Shown in pieces: positions 10,730 to 21,995 of a stretch of 64,000 nt of DNA (position 1 is its first letter; each line of letters starts with the position of its first letter). Made by a program: the position numbers and the translations under genes. The notes below the pieces were generated by a model. It was not told where the DNA came from. It ran no database searches and worked only from the letters and a program-made list of their open reading frames with translations. Origin of the DNA: Iris pallida (Eukaryota > Streptophyta > Magnoliopsida > Asparagales > Iridaceae); NCBI GenBank assembly GCA_029216955.1, contig JANAVB010031417.1:21057980-21121979 (forward strand), read 5' to 3'.

Positions 10730-11593
10730 AGATCTATATTATTATATAATAAGAAAAGTTTGGTTTCACAGTAAAAATAAATTCAAGAAATATTATTCAA
10801 TTTTTTTTTATCTGTGTTTAATAATTTTGATCATCCTGAACATATTATTAATATATCAAGAGTAGTCCATCCACTACAATCAAATTTGAACTATTTCCAA
10901 TTGTAGCAGTCACCTTATTGTTGTCAAACAGGAAATAGCCAATAGTCTTATGATGCAGTTAAAAAAATTCACCTAAAACTTCCTTTCTCGCATAAGAAAG
11001 TTCAGATTTATAACATGGGATTTATCTAACATGTGCTGTAGACAAGTTGAAGCGAGGTTATACATATTCAGAAGGAATTACTCTGTATGGCTGGCAATCA
11101 CAGGGCGATTGTGACAACCTCACCGGTCAAATGTAAGTTTGCAAATGCAGTTAGATGCCAATGTTAGTTACATATAAGATACAGAGTGTCGAACCGATCA
11201 CTAGTCAGGTATGGAACCAACGGAATCAACTTGTTCAAGCTTCGGACATGGCAAAGTCCAACCTTGGCTTGTTAGCCAATAATTAATGCAGTTCGACTGT
11301 TCGAGCTTGCTTGATTAAGCTAATATTGATGTTCAACAAGCCTGGCACTGCTAATTAATCAGCTTCTTCCAGCTATGTCATTGTGAAATGATCTCGAACT
11401 AGCTAACTCAAAGTTCAACAGACCAAATATAAGACGCAAGTACCAATGCAAATACTACTTTGGATGTCTTGGTCATCCCATTTGACTATTGAGATGCAAA
11501 ATTAAATTCAACAAATTTGAGTTTCCTAACTTGTTCACCAATAAGCCACCTGATTTCCTAAACAAAAAGACTGTCATGACACATACCACAAAT
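10730..11593. other. Intergenic; from ~11075 the upstream flank shared with PRP2
   Basis: No gene is visible. From about 11075 (CAGAAGGAATTACTC) the sequence matches 23694-23834 and then 25033 onward, the PRP2 upstream flank. It includes GAACCGATCACTAGT, the site at which a solo LTR was inserted in the PRP2 copy. Confidence 0.75.
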
Positions 11594-11628
11594 AGAAGAA
11601 GAAGAAGAAGAAGAAGAAGAAGAAGAAG
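11594..11628 (+). repeat. (AGA)n microsatellite
   Basis: About eleven AGA/GAA triplets lie about 80 bases upstream of the PRP1 TATA box. The PRP2 copy has only four at 25396-25410. Confidence 0.9.
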
Positions 11629-11708
11629 GTGAGCAAACCACAGGATTTTAGACCGAGTTGATCACCAACCTCGACATCATTTCGCTCCTTTCTTGAACCT
11701 CGGAAGCC

Positions 11709-11718
11709 TTATATATAT
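11709..11718 (+). promoter_or_regulatory. TATA box of PRP1
   Basis: TTATATATAT lies about 80 bases upstream of the ATG, followed by GTCTGCTTCAGAGA, which is also present downstream of the PRP2 TATA box at 25499. Conservation between copies supports a core promoter. Confidence 0.65.
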
Positions 11719-11795
11719 GTCTGCTTCAGAGAGACTGCTATTCCACAAACAAAACACAAGCAGAAAACTAAAACTACTAGCAATTAATACTCCTC

Positions 11796-12209
11796 ATGAC
11801 CATGGCCTCTTACGCTCGTAAAATCCTCTTATCAGCTCTTTTCGTGGCAATGTTTTGCACCGATGCAAGCCTCGCAGCTCGCCATCTTTTAGACACTACT
11901 CCAGCACCGCAGGCTGCACCTGCGGTACCAAGTCTACCTACGATTCCAACGCTGCCGTCGACGCTTCCACCACTGCCAACCGCACAATTGCCTCCTCTCC
12001 CAACAGTTCCGACCACTACTTTGCCAAAGCTTGCGTTGCCACCATTGCCCAACATTCCATCAATTCCTTCATTGCCTTCCATCCCTACCACCATTCCTAC
12101 AGGCTTTCCTCCATTGCCTTCTATCCCTACCACCATTCCTTCCATCCCTGGCCTCCAGATCCCATCAGTTCCTTTCCTAGCCCCACCTCCAGCAGCCTCT
12201 AGCCCATGA
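11796..12209 (+). CDS. Secreted proline-rich cell-wall protein (PRP1)
   Basis: 137 residues in one exon. The N-terminus (MTMASYARKILLSALFVAMF) is a signal peptide with likely cleavage after residue 27 or 28 (SLA/A), then the conserved ARHLLD motif at 28-33. The mature part is almost entirely Pro, Leu, Ile, Ser and Thr, with repeated LPSIP, LPTIP and PPLP units, and ends PFLAPPPAASSP. This composition fits small plant proline-rich or hydroxyproline-rich wall proteins that are exported and cross-linked; the exact role is unknown. The second Met (residue 3) could also start translation. PRP2 at 25569 has identical length with about 10 substitutions and no indel, which suggests constraint. It is the first gene of a tandem array with PRP2 and PRP3. 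Confidence 0.88.
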   Translation: MTMASYARKILLSALFVAMFCTDASLAARHLLDTTPAPQAAPAVPSLPTIPTLPSTLPPLPTAQLPPLPTVPTTTLPKLALPPLPNIPSIPSLPSIPTTIPTGFPPLPSIPTTIPSIPGLQIPSVPFLAPPPAASSP

Positions 12210-12235
12210 ATTAATTAAGGACATCTGATCATTCA

Positions 12236-12237
<2 letters not shown>

Positions 12238-12278
<41 letters not shown>
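12238..12278 (+). repeat. (TA)n microsatellite in the PRP1 3' region
   Basis: About twenty TA units start 29 bases after the PRP1 stop. The PRP2 copy has only a short TATATATATA at the same place (26012). Confidence 0.95.
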
Positions 12279-12280
<2 letters not shown>

Positions 12281-12281
<1 letters not shown>

Positions 12282-13684
12282 GTGGATGATGAAAGCATTA
12301 TTATTTAGCATAGGAGGGATTGCTTTGCTTCCGTTATGTACGCATGTTGAGATTACTTGTCTCGGCTATCTTTGTTTCAGTTGTATGATCAGGGTTATAT
12401 ATATGGGGAGGTCTTGTTACTTTTACTTACATGAATTCATTTTATTAACGTTTTATCTATTGTGCTTAATTAGTTGGCATCTCTCTCTCTTTGTAACCAA
12501 CATTTACTATCATTTGATTGGAAATATAAATCATATTGCAACTACATGATGGATATCGACTCTGAGTTGCTCAAATTAAGAAAAGGCTGCCCTTCGCAAA
12601 AGCGATCTTCATCTTCTTCTATATATGACTCAGTCGATCATAGGCCATGTGTGGAAAGCTGCTGCTAGCATATAGACGGGTATAGACTTCATTAAAACTC
12701 TTAAGTGTAGTTGATTCCATTTGGTCACTCGTATCCCACTAATATCAGGGAGGAAACTAAGATACCGACTTAAGAGTAGCTTCATATATATATATACCAC
12801 TCTATGTCAGAGATTGAAGCATCTGAGCTTATGGTGGCTCTACAGAACACACGACCAATTATGATCTAGCTATTCATATTATAGCTTCCTTCATTAATGG
12901 AACTGATTGGGTTTCAAGATTTCATGACAAGTTTCAAGTTGCCAACAAATCTTCAATAATAGAGATTTCTCATGAGACGCCAAATGACATTTTCCTGGGG
13001 GTTGTGGGGACCTCAAGTACTCACTTAACTGAGATATTCCATAGACAAGTTGAAAGCTTGGCAAAAGCAGTCTTCTTATTTTTACGTACTATTAAAAAAT
13101 CGTAGATAAAGAGAACTTTTTCGACTCACCAGCAGAGTAAAATAGTAATGGACCTAAAGAAAGGAGGAACAAAACAATGGAAGTAAGAAAAATGCTGGTT
13201 AGGTAGGAACCAAAGGAATTAACTTGTTAGGCTTCTTCTGCTAAGTTATCCATGCTTGAGCAGAGACTGGTCTTGAATTAAAAGCTTGGAGAAGTCCAAC
13301 CTAGGCTCGCTAGCCATTGCTGCAGCTTGATCTCATTATATTAATCTACATTAATGTTCAACATGGCTAGTTCTGCTTAATTCAGCTTGTTCAAGCAACT
13401 ACTTGCAGAATAATCTCAATCTTCAGCTAATCTAATTTATTTAAGTTACTTAGGAGGGAAAAAAAGACTTAGGCTGACAAATAAGACAAAGAAAAAACGT
13501 ACTATTGCTAATTATGTGATTTATCAATACATTAGACTTTAACCCTACTGTTGCTCAACATTTGCAACAGTCGTCGAACAATTAGAGTTCCGGGTCCTCA
13601 TACAAAATTTTAGGAATAAAATAATAACTACAAAACATTAGGCTAATTATGTGATTTAACAATACATTAGACTTTAACCCTAGT
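12281..13684. other. PRP1 3' flank and intergenic DNA; no gene
   Basis: 12281-12870 closely matches the PRP2 3' flank at 26030-26640. It includes GGAGGGATTGCTTTG, GTTGAGA and CATGATGGATATC, and probably carries the 3' UTR. 12870-13684 shows no coding region. 13196-13420 is a diverged copy of the PRP upstream flank (GGAACCAAAGGAATTAACTTG), so further array remnants are present. Confidence 0.65.
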
Positions 13685-13797
13685 GTTTGGTAAAAAGGAT
13701 TTGGATTTGGATTTGGAAATCCAAAATTCAAATCCAAATCCAAATCATGAATTTCTAAATCCAAATCCAAATTCAAATCCAACTCCAACCAAACATA
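13685..13797. repeat. Short foldback MITE candidate
   Basis: The ends TGTTTGGT and ACCAAACA are inverted, and the interior is GGATTTGGATTTGG facing CCAAATCCAAATCC. It is flanked by TAG on both sides, a possible 3-bp duplication. Its AT-rich imperfect arms make the family unclear. Confidence 0.5.
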
Positions 13798-14580
13798 GGA
13801 TTTTGTAAACTATAATTACAATTAATAATTATGATAATAATATATAAATTAATTAATTATAATTATAGTTATGATTAATAATTAAATTATTAATATAATT
13901 ATGATAATAGTTATGATTAATAAATTATTAATAAAGATTATAATGACGATTAATAAATTATTACCTAAAATTTTAATAATAAATTAATTATTAAATAATA
14001 AATTATTAATTCCGATGATAATTATGATTAATATATTATTAATTAAGATTATAATAATACTTATAGTTAAGCTTATAATTAAGACTAATAAATCATTAAT
14101 TAAGATTATAATTAAATATTTATTTATTAATTATTAATTAAAATTATAGTTATGATTAATAAATTATTATAATTATGATTAATAAAGGTTATAATTAAAT
14201 ATTTAATTGATGAATCGTAAAATTATTAATTAAGACTATAATGTTGATTAATAAATTATTAATTAAAATTATTATAATATATTAATTACTAAATTATTAA
14301 ATTATTTGTGATTAAAATATTATTAATTAAGATTACAATAAAATAGTACTTAACAAATTATTAATTAAGATTCTAATAAGACTAATAAATTATTAATTAT
14401 GACTATAATTGGATATTAATTAATAAATTATTACTTAAGATTATAGTTATGATTAATAAATTATTAATTATAATTATCATTATAATTACGATTAATAAAG
14501 TTATAAATTATTAATTGAGACTATTATAAAATATTAAATAATAAAACTATTAATTAATAAATATTAATTTAAATTTTAAT
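13798..14580. repeat. Extremely AT-rich degenerate repeat block
   Basis: Nearly pure A and T, made of variants of AATTATTAATTAAGATTATA. No gene is present. It sits exactly upstream of a relic PRP 3' flank (14583), where a PRP coding region might be expected. Confidence 0.9.
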
Positions 14581-14582
14581 TA

Positions 14583-14866
14583 ACATTTTATCTATTATGC
14601 TTTGGATTTGAATGTCATTAACATTTTATCTATTATGCTTAATTAGTTGGCGTCTCACTCTCTTTGTAACGAACATTTTACTACCATTTGATTGGAAATA
14701 TAAATCATATTGCAACTACATGATGGATATCTACTCTGAGGTGCTCAAAGAAAAGGCAATGCCCTTCGCAAAAGCTCTTCATCTTCTTCTATATATGACT
14801 CACTCAGTCATAGGCCATGTGTGGAAAGCTGCTGTTAGCATATATACGGATATAGACTCAAACTAG
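14583..14866 (+). pseudogene. Relic 3' flank of a lost PRP gene copy
   Basis: This stretch matches the 3' flanks of PRP1 (12437-12690) and PRP2 (26195-26420): CATTTTATCTATT, GTTGGCGTCTC, TTGGAAATATAAATCATATT, ATGATGGATATC, then CATAGGCC and GTGTGGAAAGCTGCTG. No PRP coding sequence precedes it. A third tandem copy whose coding part was deleted, or a duplicated flank alone, would explain it. Confidence 0.75.
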
Positions 14867-14999
14867 TAGATATCATTTGGTACCCATGGAGGTTCACTTA
14901 TTCATCATTTTGGTATTGTTAATTTCTAGTTTCAAGTAAATTTTCCAACTTGTTCAGTAAACAGTACTAATTGTTCATACTGGGACAAAGGTATTCTAA

Positions 15000-15310
15000 G
15001 GCCTCGTTTGGTTCGCGGAATCTCCGGGTTGGGAAAGGAAAGTGATTACTTTCCTATGTTTGGGTGCCAAAGGAATTGAGGAGGAAAGGAAAGTGATTCC
15101 CAATGGAAGGAAAATTAGGGAAGAAAGTGATTCCATCCATCCAAGCAAGGAATCACTTTCCTACATTGAAGTAATCACTTTCCTTTCCAAATTTCTTGAC
15201 ATTTCCAAACATCGGAAAGAAAAATCAATGGAAAATAGAATTTCCCAAAGGAAAGGAAATGACAAGGAATCGATTTCCTTTCCCTTCCATTCCGCTAACC
15301 AAACGGAGCC
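15000..15310. mobile_element. Tourist-like (PIF/Harbinger) MITE, 311 bp
   Basis: The inverted ends are GGCCTCGTTTGGTTCGCGG and, on the other strand, GGCTCCGTTTGGTTAGCGG. TAA at 14997-14999 and 15311-15313 forms the 3-bp target duplication typical of PIF/Harbinger. The interior is non-coding and rich in GGAAAG and CTTTCC words that pair across the element. Confidence 0.85.
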
Positions 15311-15313
15311 TAA

Positions 15314-15687
15314 AAGGTTGAACGAGAGGCAGAAAACTAATGCTCTTACGGTTACTGGCTAACATCCTCGATCAAGATTGCTGAAGGGCAAAGGTATTCT
15401 AAAAAGCGTCACACCATTCGGATTAAATAAAATAAAATAAAGGATGCAAGTTATGTAACATTATGCTCAAATTTAATACCTAAAACTTGAGTGCGGCAGC
15501 TCTGAAACTGTAAATAATGGAATCAAATTGAACGATGTGTTCTCTATACTCAAGTTAGCTTTTTCACAGTTCCACTGGTTGAAAGTATGTAGAAGATTGC
15601 AATTATCTATTAAGAAAAAGGAGAAGATAGGTTGGTTATTGATTATAGAGATCAAAGACGAGAGAATTAGATATGTTGTAGAAACAA
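15314..15687. other. Intergenic; nothing recognised
   Basis: It contains a short AATAA repeat near 15426. A weak minus-strand open frame at 15473-15655 has no recognisable motif. Confidence 0.5.
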
Positions 15688-15692
15688 CTTTG

Positions 15693-16976
15693 TGTTAGTC
15701 CCGGGGCTTGATCAAAGATGGAAAAACAGATGCAATCGAGATCTGAGATGTCCCACAAAACTTTGCAGAGAGCAAACTCAAGATCTACGATGGAATAAAA
15801 AATCAAATAGCCAAATTACAATCTGAATGAGGGAAAAAGAGAAGAGAAGATCTCTCGTTCTTCCTTGCAAACGTGTTGCAATTGGGACAGAACGAGTTAC
15901 AATAAAACTAGAGAGAGATGAGAAGAAGAACAATGCTGGGGTGTCAAAACACCGTTGCTCAAAGCAAGATTCGCCCCACACGATCTGCTTCCAGGAACCA
16001 GCAAGTTGAATAACTTGTGGAACGCTCGATGTCACCTATGTTCTGACTCCTCGGATGGACTTGCAATGGCGGCAGCAGCTCTCTCTCTCTTTCTCCTTTT
16101 CTGACTTGTATTTTCGTAGTACCCACAAAGGAGGCCAGAAGAGAGTATATATAGAGAGAGGGTGGAAACCCTAGCCGCCTCTTCAGTTATGGAAAGATTG
16201 AATCAAATCACAAAAAGATAGCAACGAATTAATTCTAATCCCACAAAGATAGGAACTGAATTAATTCAAATCCCACAAAGATAGTAACGAAATTAATTCA
16301 AATCCCACAAAGATAGGATCTGAATTAATCGCATTGATTCACCCTTTCCATAACCGATTTGAAATCTGCACAGTCAGCATAGCCCTCCATGCGGCAGCAG
16401 CAGCCTGGCCGCATGGACCGCTTGGGCCGCATGGGCCGCATGGACCGCATGTGCCGCATGAGCCGCATGGACCGCATGAGCCGCATGGACCGCATGAGCT
16501 GCATGAGCCGCATGGCCGCATGAACCGCATGGCCGCATGTCGCATAAGACCGCATGGCCGCATATGAGCCGCATAAAGACCGCATGACTGCTGACGTGCT
16601 AAGTGCAAAGTGCGCCGCCAACAAAACGCCTCATGAGCCCATGAGCCCATGAGCCCGAGCCCGAGTCCGAGTCCGAGTCCGAGTCCGAGTCCGAGTCCGA
16701 GTCCGAGTCGCTAAGCCCCTTTGGGGCTTAGCTCCAAGTGGAATTAATCCAAGAGAATGACAAAAGCATTAATGCTTAATCCTTGGAGCCTTATTCTTAC
16801 CTCCTAGTAAAATCACCCACATGGTTCCCTCCTTAGGGTCACCACCCCTGTGCATCTCTCAACAACACACCCAAGTATATATGTTGAGATAACTCATGGT
16901 GCTTTTCCAATGTGGGACTAAAATTTTACAAGGCATGTTGAGAGCAAGCTCTCTCCATGTAAATAAAGCACCAACA
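15693..16976 (-). repeat. 3' LTR of the copia element
   Basis: 1284 bp, matching 21996-23475. A minus-strand TATA box (CTATATATACTC) lies near 16143-16153. The LTR carries a CCGCATGAG/CCGCATGGA minisatellite (16389-16580), a (GAGTCC)n run (16655-16708) and a perfect hairpin CTAAGCCCC-N3-GGGGCTTAG (16711-16731). A minus-strand polypurine tract GTGGGAGAT abuts its start at 16977-16985. Confidence 0.93.
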
Positions 16977-18050
16977 ATCTCCCACATATCACAACATATA
17001 TATGTGTCCAGGGTTGAGCGTTCCCCACAGTAACTGTCCATTTTGCATTAGGATAGATGTCGCTGACGACTTGAATCTTCCTGCATGGGTTAAATAACAA
17101 TGTGATACAAGAATGGACTACGCCTTGAATTCTGCACCACAATTGTAATTCTTCCCACTCACAAAGTGTAGTTACGTGTGCTTCTGGCTGCACATTAAAG
17201 GCCCTGTGCCAGCCTGGTTTCAGTGTATAATTTTGGGCGTCTACAAGTTTACCCTCAAGAGACGGCCTGATATCTCTTTTCATACACTATAGGTGAGTTC
17301 TTTATTAAAGAGATATGGCATGAAACCTTGCGCTTCCTTGCGGTGCTACGCCGCTATGACATGGCCTGAAGCCGAGGCATTACCCCTACCTGGAAACCTC
17401 ATCGTAGTGTCATACTACTGTAGCATGAGGTCACAAGCCTCTTTGTAGTGCCAAACTACCCAGCATGAAGCCTAAGACTTCCTTGCGGTGTTACGCCGCA
17501 ACGACATGGCTTGCAATGCCGAGGCTTTACCCCTACCTGGGTACCTCATCGTGGTGTCGTGCCACTGTAACATGGGGCCATCCTCCCCTTTGTAGTGCTT
17601 TCTACAACTCTTTAATTACGTCATACAGCATTAGGCTACCTGCCTATTTGCGGTGCTACGCCGCTATGACTTGGTTTGCAAAGCTGAGGCATTACCCCTA
17701 CCTGGGAACCTCATGGTGGAGTCATCCCACTGTAGCATAGAGTTTCACTCCTTGTAGTGCTGCTCTACCGTGCTTCCTGTAAAGCACACCAGACATTCAC
17801 TCTGCCTGAGAACTCATTAAGGCGTTTAAGCCAACCTTCCACAGGATCAATTTTTTCCGCAGAAAAAATACATAGTAGACAACAGTGGTTATGGGTCCGT
17901 ATCCCTTCCATGTTCCAGAGAATAAGTACCCACTGCTACCTGATAGTTTTCAGTTAGTGATCCTCCTTTGAACCAAAAGTTAGATGCCTAGTAGATTTCT
18001 CTTTGAACTAATAGCATAAAACTTTATGGTAGGATTACAAAGACACACTA
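16977..18050 (-). other. Copia 3' untranslated spacer with three ~150-bp tandem repeats
   Basis: This lies between the pol stop and the 3' LTR. Three diverged repeats start near 17328, 17476 and 17646. Each has TTGCGGTG.TACGCCGC, then GAGGC.TTACCCCTACCTGG, then a CTCAT.GT box and TTGTAGTGC. No open frame is supported; it is an untranslated, repeat-expanded spacer. Confidence 0.7.
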
Positions 18051-21000
18051 TCAGAATGCCTTCAAGCCCATTTTACAAGCTGTGTCATCGACCAACTGGC
18101 GCTTGAGGTCCTTTGTGAACGGATCTGCCAGGTTCTCCTGACTCCGAACATCAACCACTGCAATTACACCTCTTTTGATAAGATCGTGTACTGCCCTATG
18201 CTTCAACCGCACAGTCCTCTTCTTTTCGTTGAAGAGGTCATTTGATGCCACCGCCGCAGTCGCCTGGTTGTCACAGTATATCGGTATCGCCGGTATCTGA
18301 GCCCCAACCACTGGAAGATCATACATGAGCTCCCGAAGCCATTCTGCTTCATCTGCTGCAGTTTCAAGTGCATAGAATTCAGATTCCATGGAGGAACGAG
18401 AGAGTATAGTCTGCTTCTTCGACTTCCACGATATAGCAGCTCCACCCAAGGAAAAGACATATCCACCTGTGGATCTCTCGCTTTCCACCTCTGAACACCA
18501 GCTAGCATCACTGAAGCCTTCCACTACTGTCGGATACCCGTTGTAGTGCAGTACATATGTCTGAGTTTTCTTGAGATATCTCATCACCCGCTTCACAGCT
18601 TTCCAGTACTCAACCCCTGGGTTGCTTGTGAACCGACTCAGCATTCCCACGGCAAAAGCTATGTCAGGCCTTGTGGCAGTGGTTGCGTACATCAAACTTC
18701 CGATAACGCTAGAGTACTCCAGCTGCCTGACGCTTTCCCTTGAATTTGGCTTCAGCTTCTGATCACACCTGTATGGCATATCGATCCCTGGAAGATCCTT
18801 ATACCCATAGCGTGCATGTGAGCATCTTCTCAATGTAGTGAGATTGTGACAGCGCTACTCCAGTGTCTGTCCTGATGATCTTTATGCCCAAGATGACATC
18901 TGCATCCCCCAAGTCCTTCATACTGAACTTGGTTGAGAGAAACTTCTTTGTCTCTGTGACACAGCCTATATCCGTACCTAGGATTAGCATGTCGTCCACG
19001 TACAGACAAACGATGACTCCTCTTCCATCAGCGAACTTAGTGTAAACACATTTGTCCGTTTCGCTGACTCTGTAGCCGTTTGACCTAATAACTTTGTCAA
19101 ACTTCTCATGCCACATCTTGGGAGCTTGCTTCAAACCATACAATGATTTTACCAACTTGCAGACTTTGTCTTCAAGACCTTTGACGACAAATCCATCTGG
19201 CTGTTGCATGTAAATCTCTTCGGTCAGCTCCCCATTCAGGAATGCGGTCTTTACATCCATCTGATGTATCACCAACTTATGTATAGCTGCTAGAGCGATT
19301 AACATCCTGATGGTGGTCATCCGGGCTACTGGAGCGTACGTGTCAAAGTAGTCTATCCCCTGTTTCTGAGAAAATCCCTTGGCTACCAGCCTGGCGTTGA
19401 ACTTGTCAATAGTTCCATCTGCCTTCATCTTCTTCTTGAAGATCCATTTACATCCGATGGGCTTTTCTCCTTCAGGTAGATCTACCAACACCCATGTGTT
19501 ATTGGAGGTGATAGAGTCAAACTCGTCATTCACTGCCTCCTTCCAGAAGATAGCATCTCTGGTCTTCATCGCCTCATCATAGGTAAGCGGATCTGCTTCC
19601 ACATGATAGGTGACAAAGTCATCTCCGAAATCTTTCGGTCTCCTCGCTCGCTTAGCTGACGGCTCTGCGAGTTCTGGTACAAGAGTTGTTTCCTCAACAA
19701 CAGCTTCTTCTTGGACTACTGGCTCATATGAGATTTCAGTCTCATTTGCACCTACATCATTTTCCGGAATGTTCGAAAGAACAATATTTTTGTCTTTTGC
19801 AAATTTGTCTTCAAAGTATTCAGCATCTCGAGATTCGATGATATGATTTGACTCAATATCAAGAAATCTCCGAGCATCACTCTTCTCGGCATACCCCAAG
19901 AAGATCACCTTCGTAGTCCTTGTCCCTAGCTTCTGAATCTTCAGATCTGGGAGTTTCACATACGCCAGACACCCCCACACTCAAATGACATTCAAGTTTG
20001 GTCTGACTTTGAACCAGAGTTCATGAGGAGTTACGTCCGAAGTTGCATACGACACTCTATTTAGAATAAAAGTGGCCGTCAATGCAGCTTCTCCCCAGTA
20101 GCATTTTGGAAGGCCTGCAGTAAGCAGCATAGAATTTATCATTTCTGTTAATGTTCGGTTCTTCCTCTCTGCTACTCCGTTGGATTGAGGAGAATATGGA
20201 GCAGTAGTCTCGCATATAATTCCATGTTCTTTGCAGAATGATGCGAATTCATGAGACCTGTACTCCCCACCTCGATCACTCCTTAACCTCTTGAGTTGTT
20301 GTCCAGTCTGCCGTTCAGCTTCGGCCCTGAACTCTCTGAACTTCTCGAAAGCTTCGTCTTTAGACTTGAGCAACTAGACGAACGCGTATTTTGAGAAGTC
20401 GTCGATGAAGGTTATGAAATACTTCATCCCGGCCTTCGTGAAGAAATATTTGAAGTCACAGATATCGGAGTGTACCAACTCCAGAAGATCTGTGCTTTGA
20501 TTGACCCGATGAAAGGGTTTCCTTGTGATCTTCGTCTGAGCACACACCTCACACTTCTCCACCTTACCCCCATATTTGGAGATAAGTCCTAGACTAGACA
20601 TTTTGTTAATTCTTTTACAATGAACATGTCCTAGTCTATTATGCCACAACTCAAGAGAATAATCAGAAAATGCAACTGCATTAATGTCTTCAAACTGGTT
20701 AACAAGCTGAATTTTAAACATTCCTTCGGTTTGATAAGCCTTCCCGAAGTATGTTCCTTTCTTGGACATCACCATCTGACCAGCATTGATGTCCATCCTC
20801 AAGCCTGCGTTGCAGAGCAGGCTTCCAGAGATCAGGTTCTTGGCAATCGCCGGAACATGCTTCACACCTTGAAGCGTCAGAGTGTTCCCAGAAGTGAGTT
20901 TCAGTTCCACGGTCCCGATCCCCAGAACTTCAGCTTGGGCCTGGTTCGCCATGACAACTTTCTCAGATGTCGGCTGGTACGTGACGAACCATTCCTTGTC

Positions 21001-21972
21001 AGAACAGACATGGCAAGTCGCACCAGTGTCTATCCACCAGTCAGAGTCAACCCCCACAGTTGTGACCTGTCCGATCATAGCAACAATGTTAGAAACCAAT
21101 AAAACCTTATTAGGCTCACCTTTCTCTGATTGTTTAGGCTTAGATCTGCATTCACTCTTGTAGTGGCCTTTCTTGCCACAATTGTAACAAGTCACGTGGG
21201 ACTTAGTCTTCTGTTGCTTGAATGAAGGACCCTTCACTTTCAGATTAGTGAAGTCCTTCTTCTTGGGATGAGAAGTCGCCTGCTTCCCCTTGGGATCTCT
21301 CGTCTGCACCAGATTGGCTTTAGCTAACTGTTTGGACAGAGTGTCCATCTTCTGTTGAGAACGCATCTCGTCCTCAACATGGATCTCTTGAAGTAGATCT
21401 CCCAAGCTAATGTCTAGCTTCTTTCTGTGCATCCTTGCATAGAAGGTACTCCATCCAGTAGGAAGTTTTGAGACGATCCCTCCGACGACAAACTTGTCGG
21501 GAAGGGGCATCTCTTCGTCTTCCAGTTTCTGACGCAGCTTCAGAAATTCCTTCACCTGTGGCAGCATAGACTTTTCGTCCTCAAAGAGCAATTTGTGATA
21601 TTTTTCAACCACAAACATTTTGCTCCTGTTCTTGTCTTCTTCATACAGATTTTCCACAGACTCCCATATGTCTCTGGCAAGTTCCTTCTTCGAGTAGGAT
21701 TCTGCCAGGGAGTCCTCCATAGCATTCAGGATGATAAGCCTGCAGATGCTATTTTCCCTTCTCCACTTGGCCTGGAGTTTGGTAGCCGCGTTGATGGCGA
21801 CAGTAGATCCAGTGTCTGGAACAGAGGGTTCTTCCTCCAACAGAACATGATCAACATCTTTCAGTTGAAGAGTTAGGTATACCTTTCTCTTCCAAACTTG
21901 ATAGTGCTCTCCATCGAACTTTTCCAACTTGCAGAAGTCCGATTGGAGGAGCGAAGCATTAATGTTTTCCAT
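18051..21972 (-). pseudogene. Copia gag-pol polyprotein, broken
   Basis: Order on the minus strand: gag from the ATG at 21972; zinc knuckle CYNCGKKGHYKSEC (residues 262-275); protease DTGA (about 315); integrase HHCC (WHNRLGH...CEVCAQTK, about 445-485) and integrase core; reverse transcriptase with QMDVKTAFLNGEL and CLYVDDMLIL; RNase H to 18051. Breaks: TAG at 20374-20376 inside integrase (YAFV/stop); TGA at 19981-19983 just before VWGCLAYVKLP, probably CGA to TGA; and a 4-base insertion near 18815-18825 after SHYIEKMLT that shifts the frame before the RNase H part. Domain order is that of Ty1/copia. Lineage was not assigned. Confidence 0.93.
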
Positions 21973-21995
21973 CTGTACGGATCTTGCTTTGAGAT
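21973..21995 (-). other. Degenerate copia primer-binding site
   Basis: Only 23 bases separate the 5' LTR from the gag ATG. They read ATCTCAAAGCAAGATCC on the minus strand, similar to the Met-tRNA site TGGTATCAGAGC but missing its first bases. Reverse transcription priming is probably lost. Confidence 0.5.
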
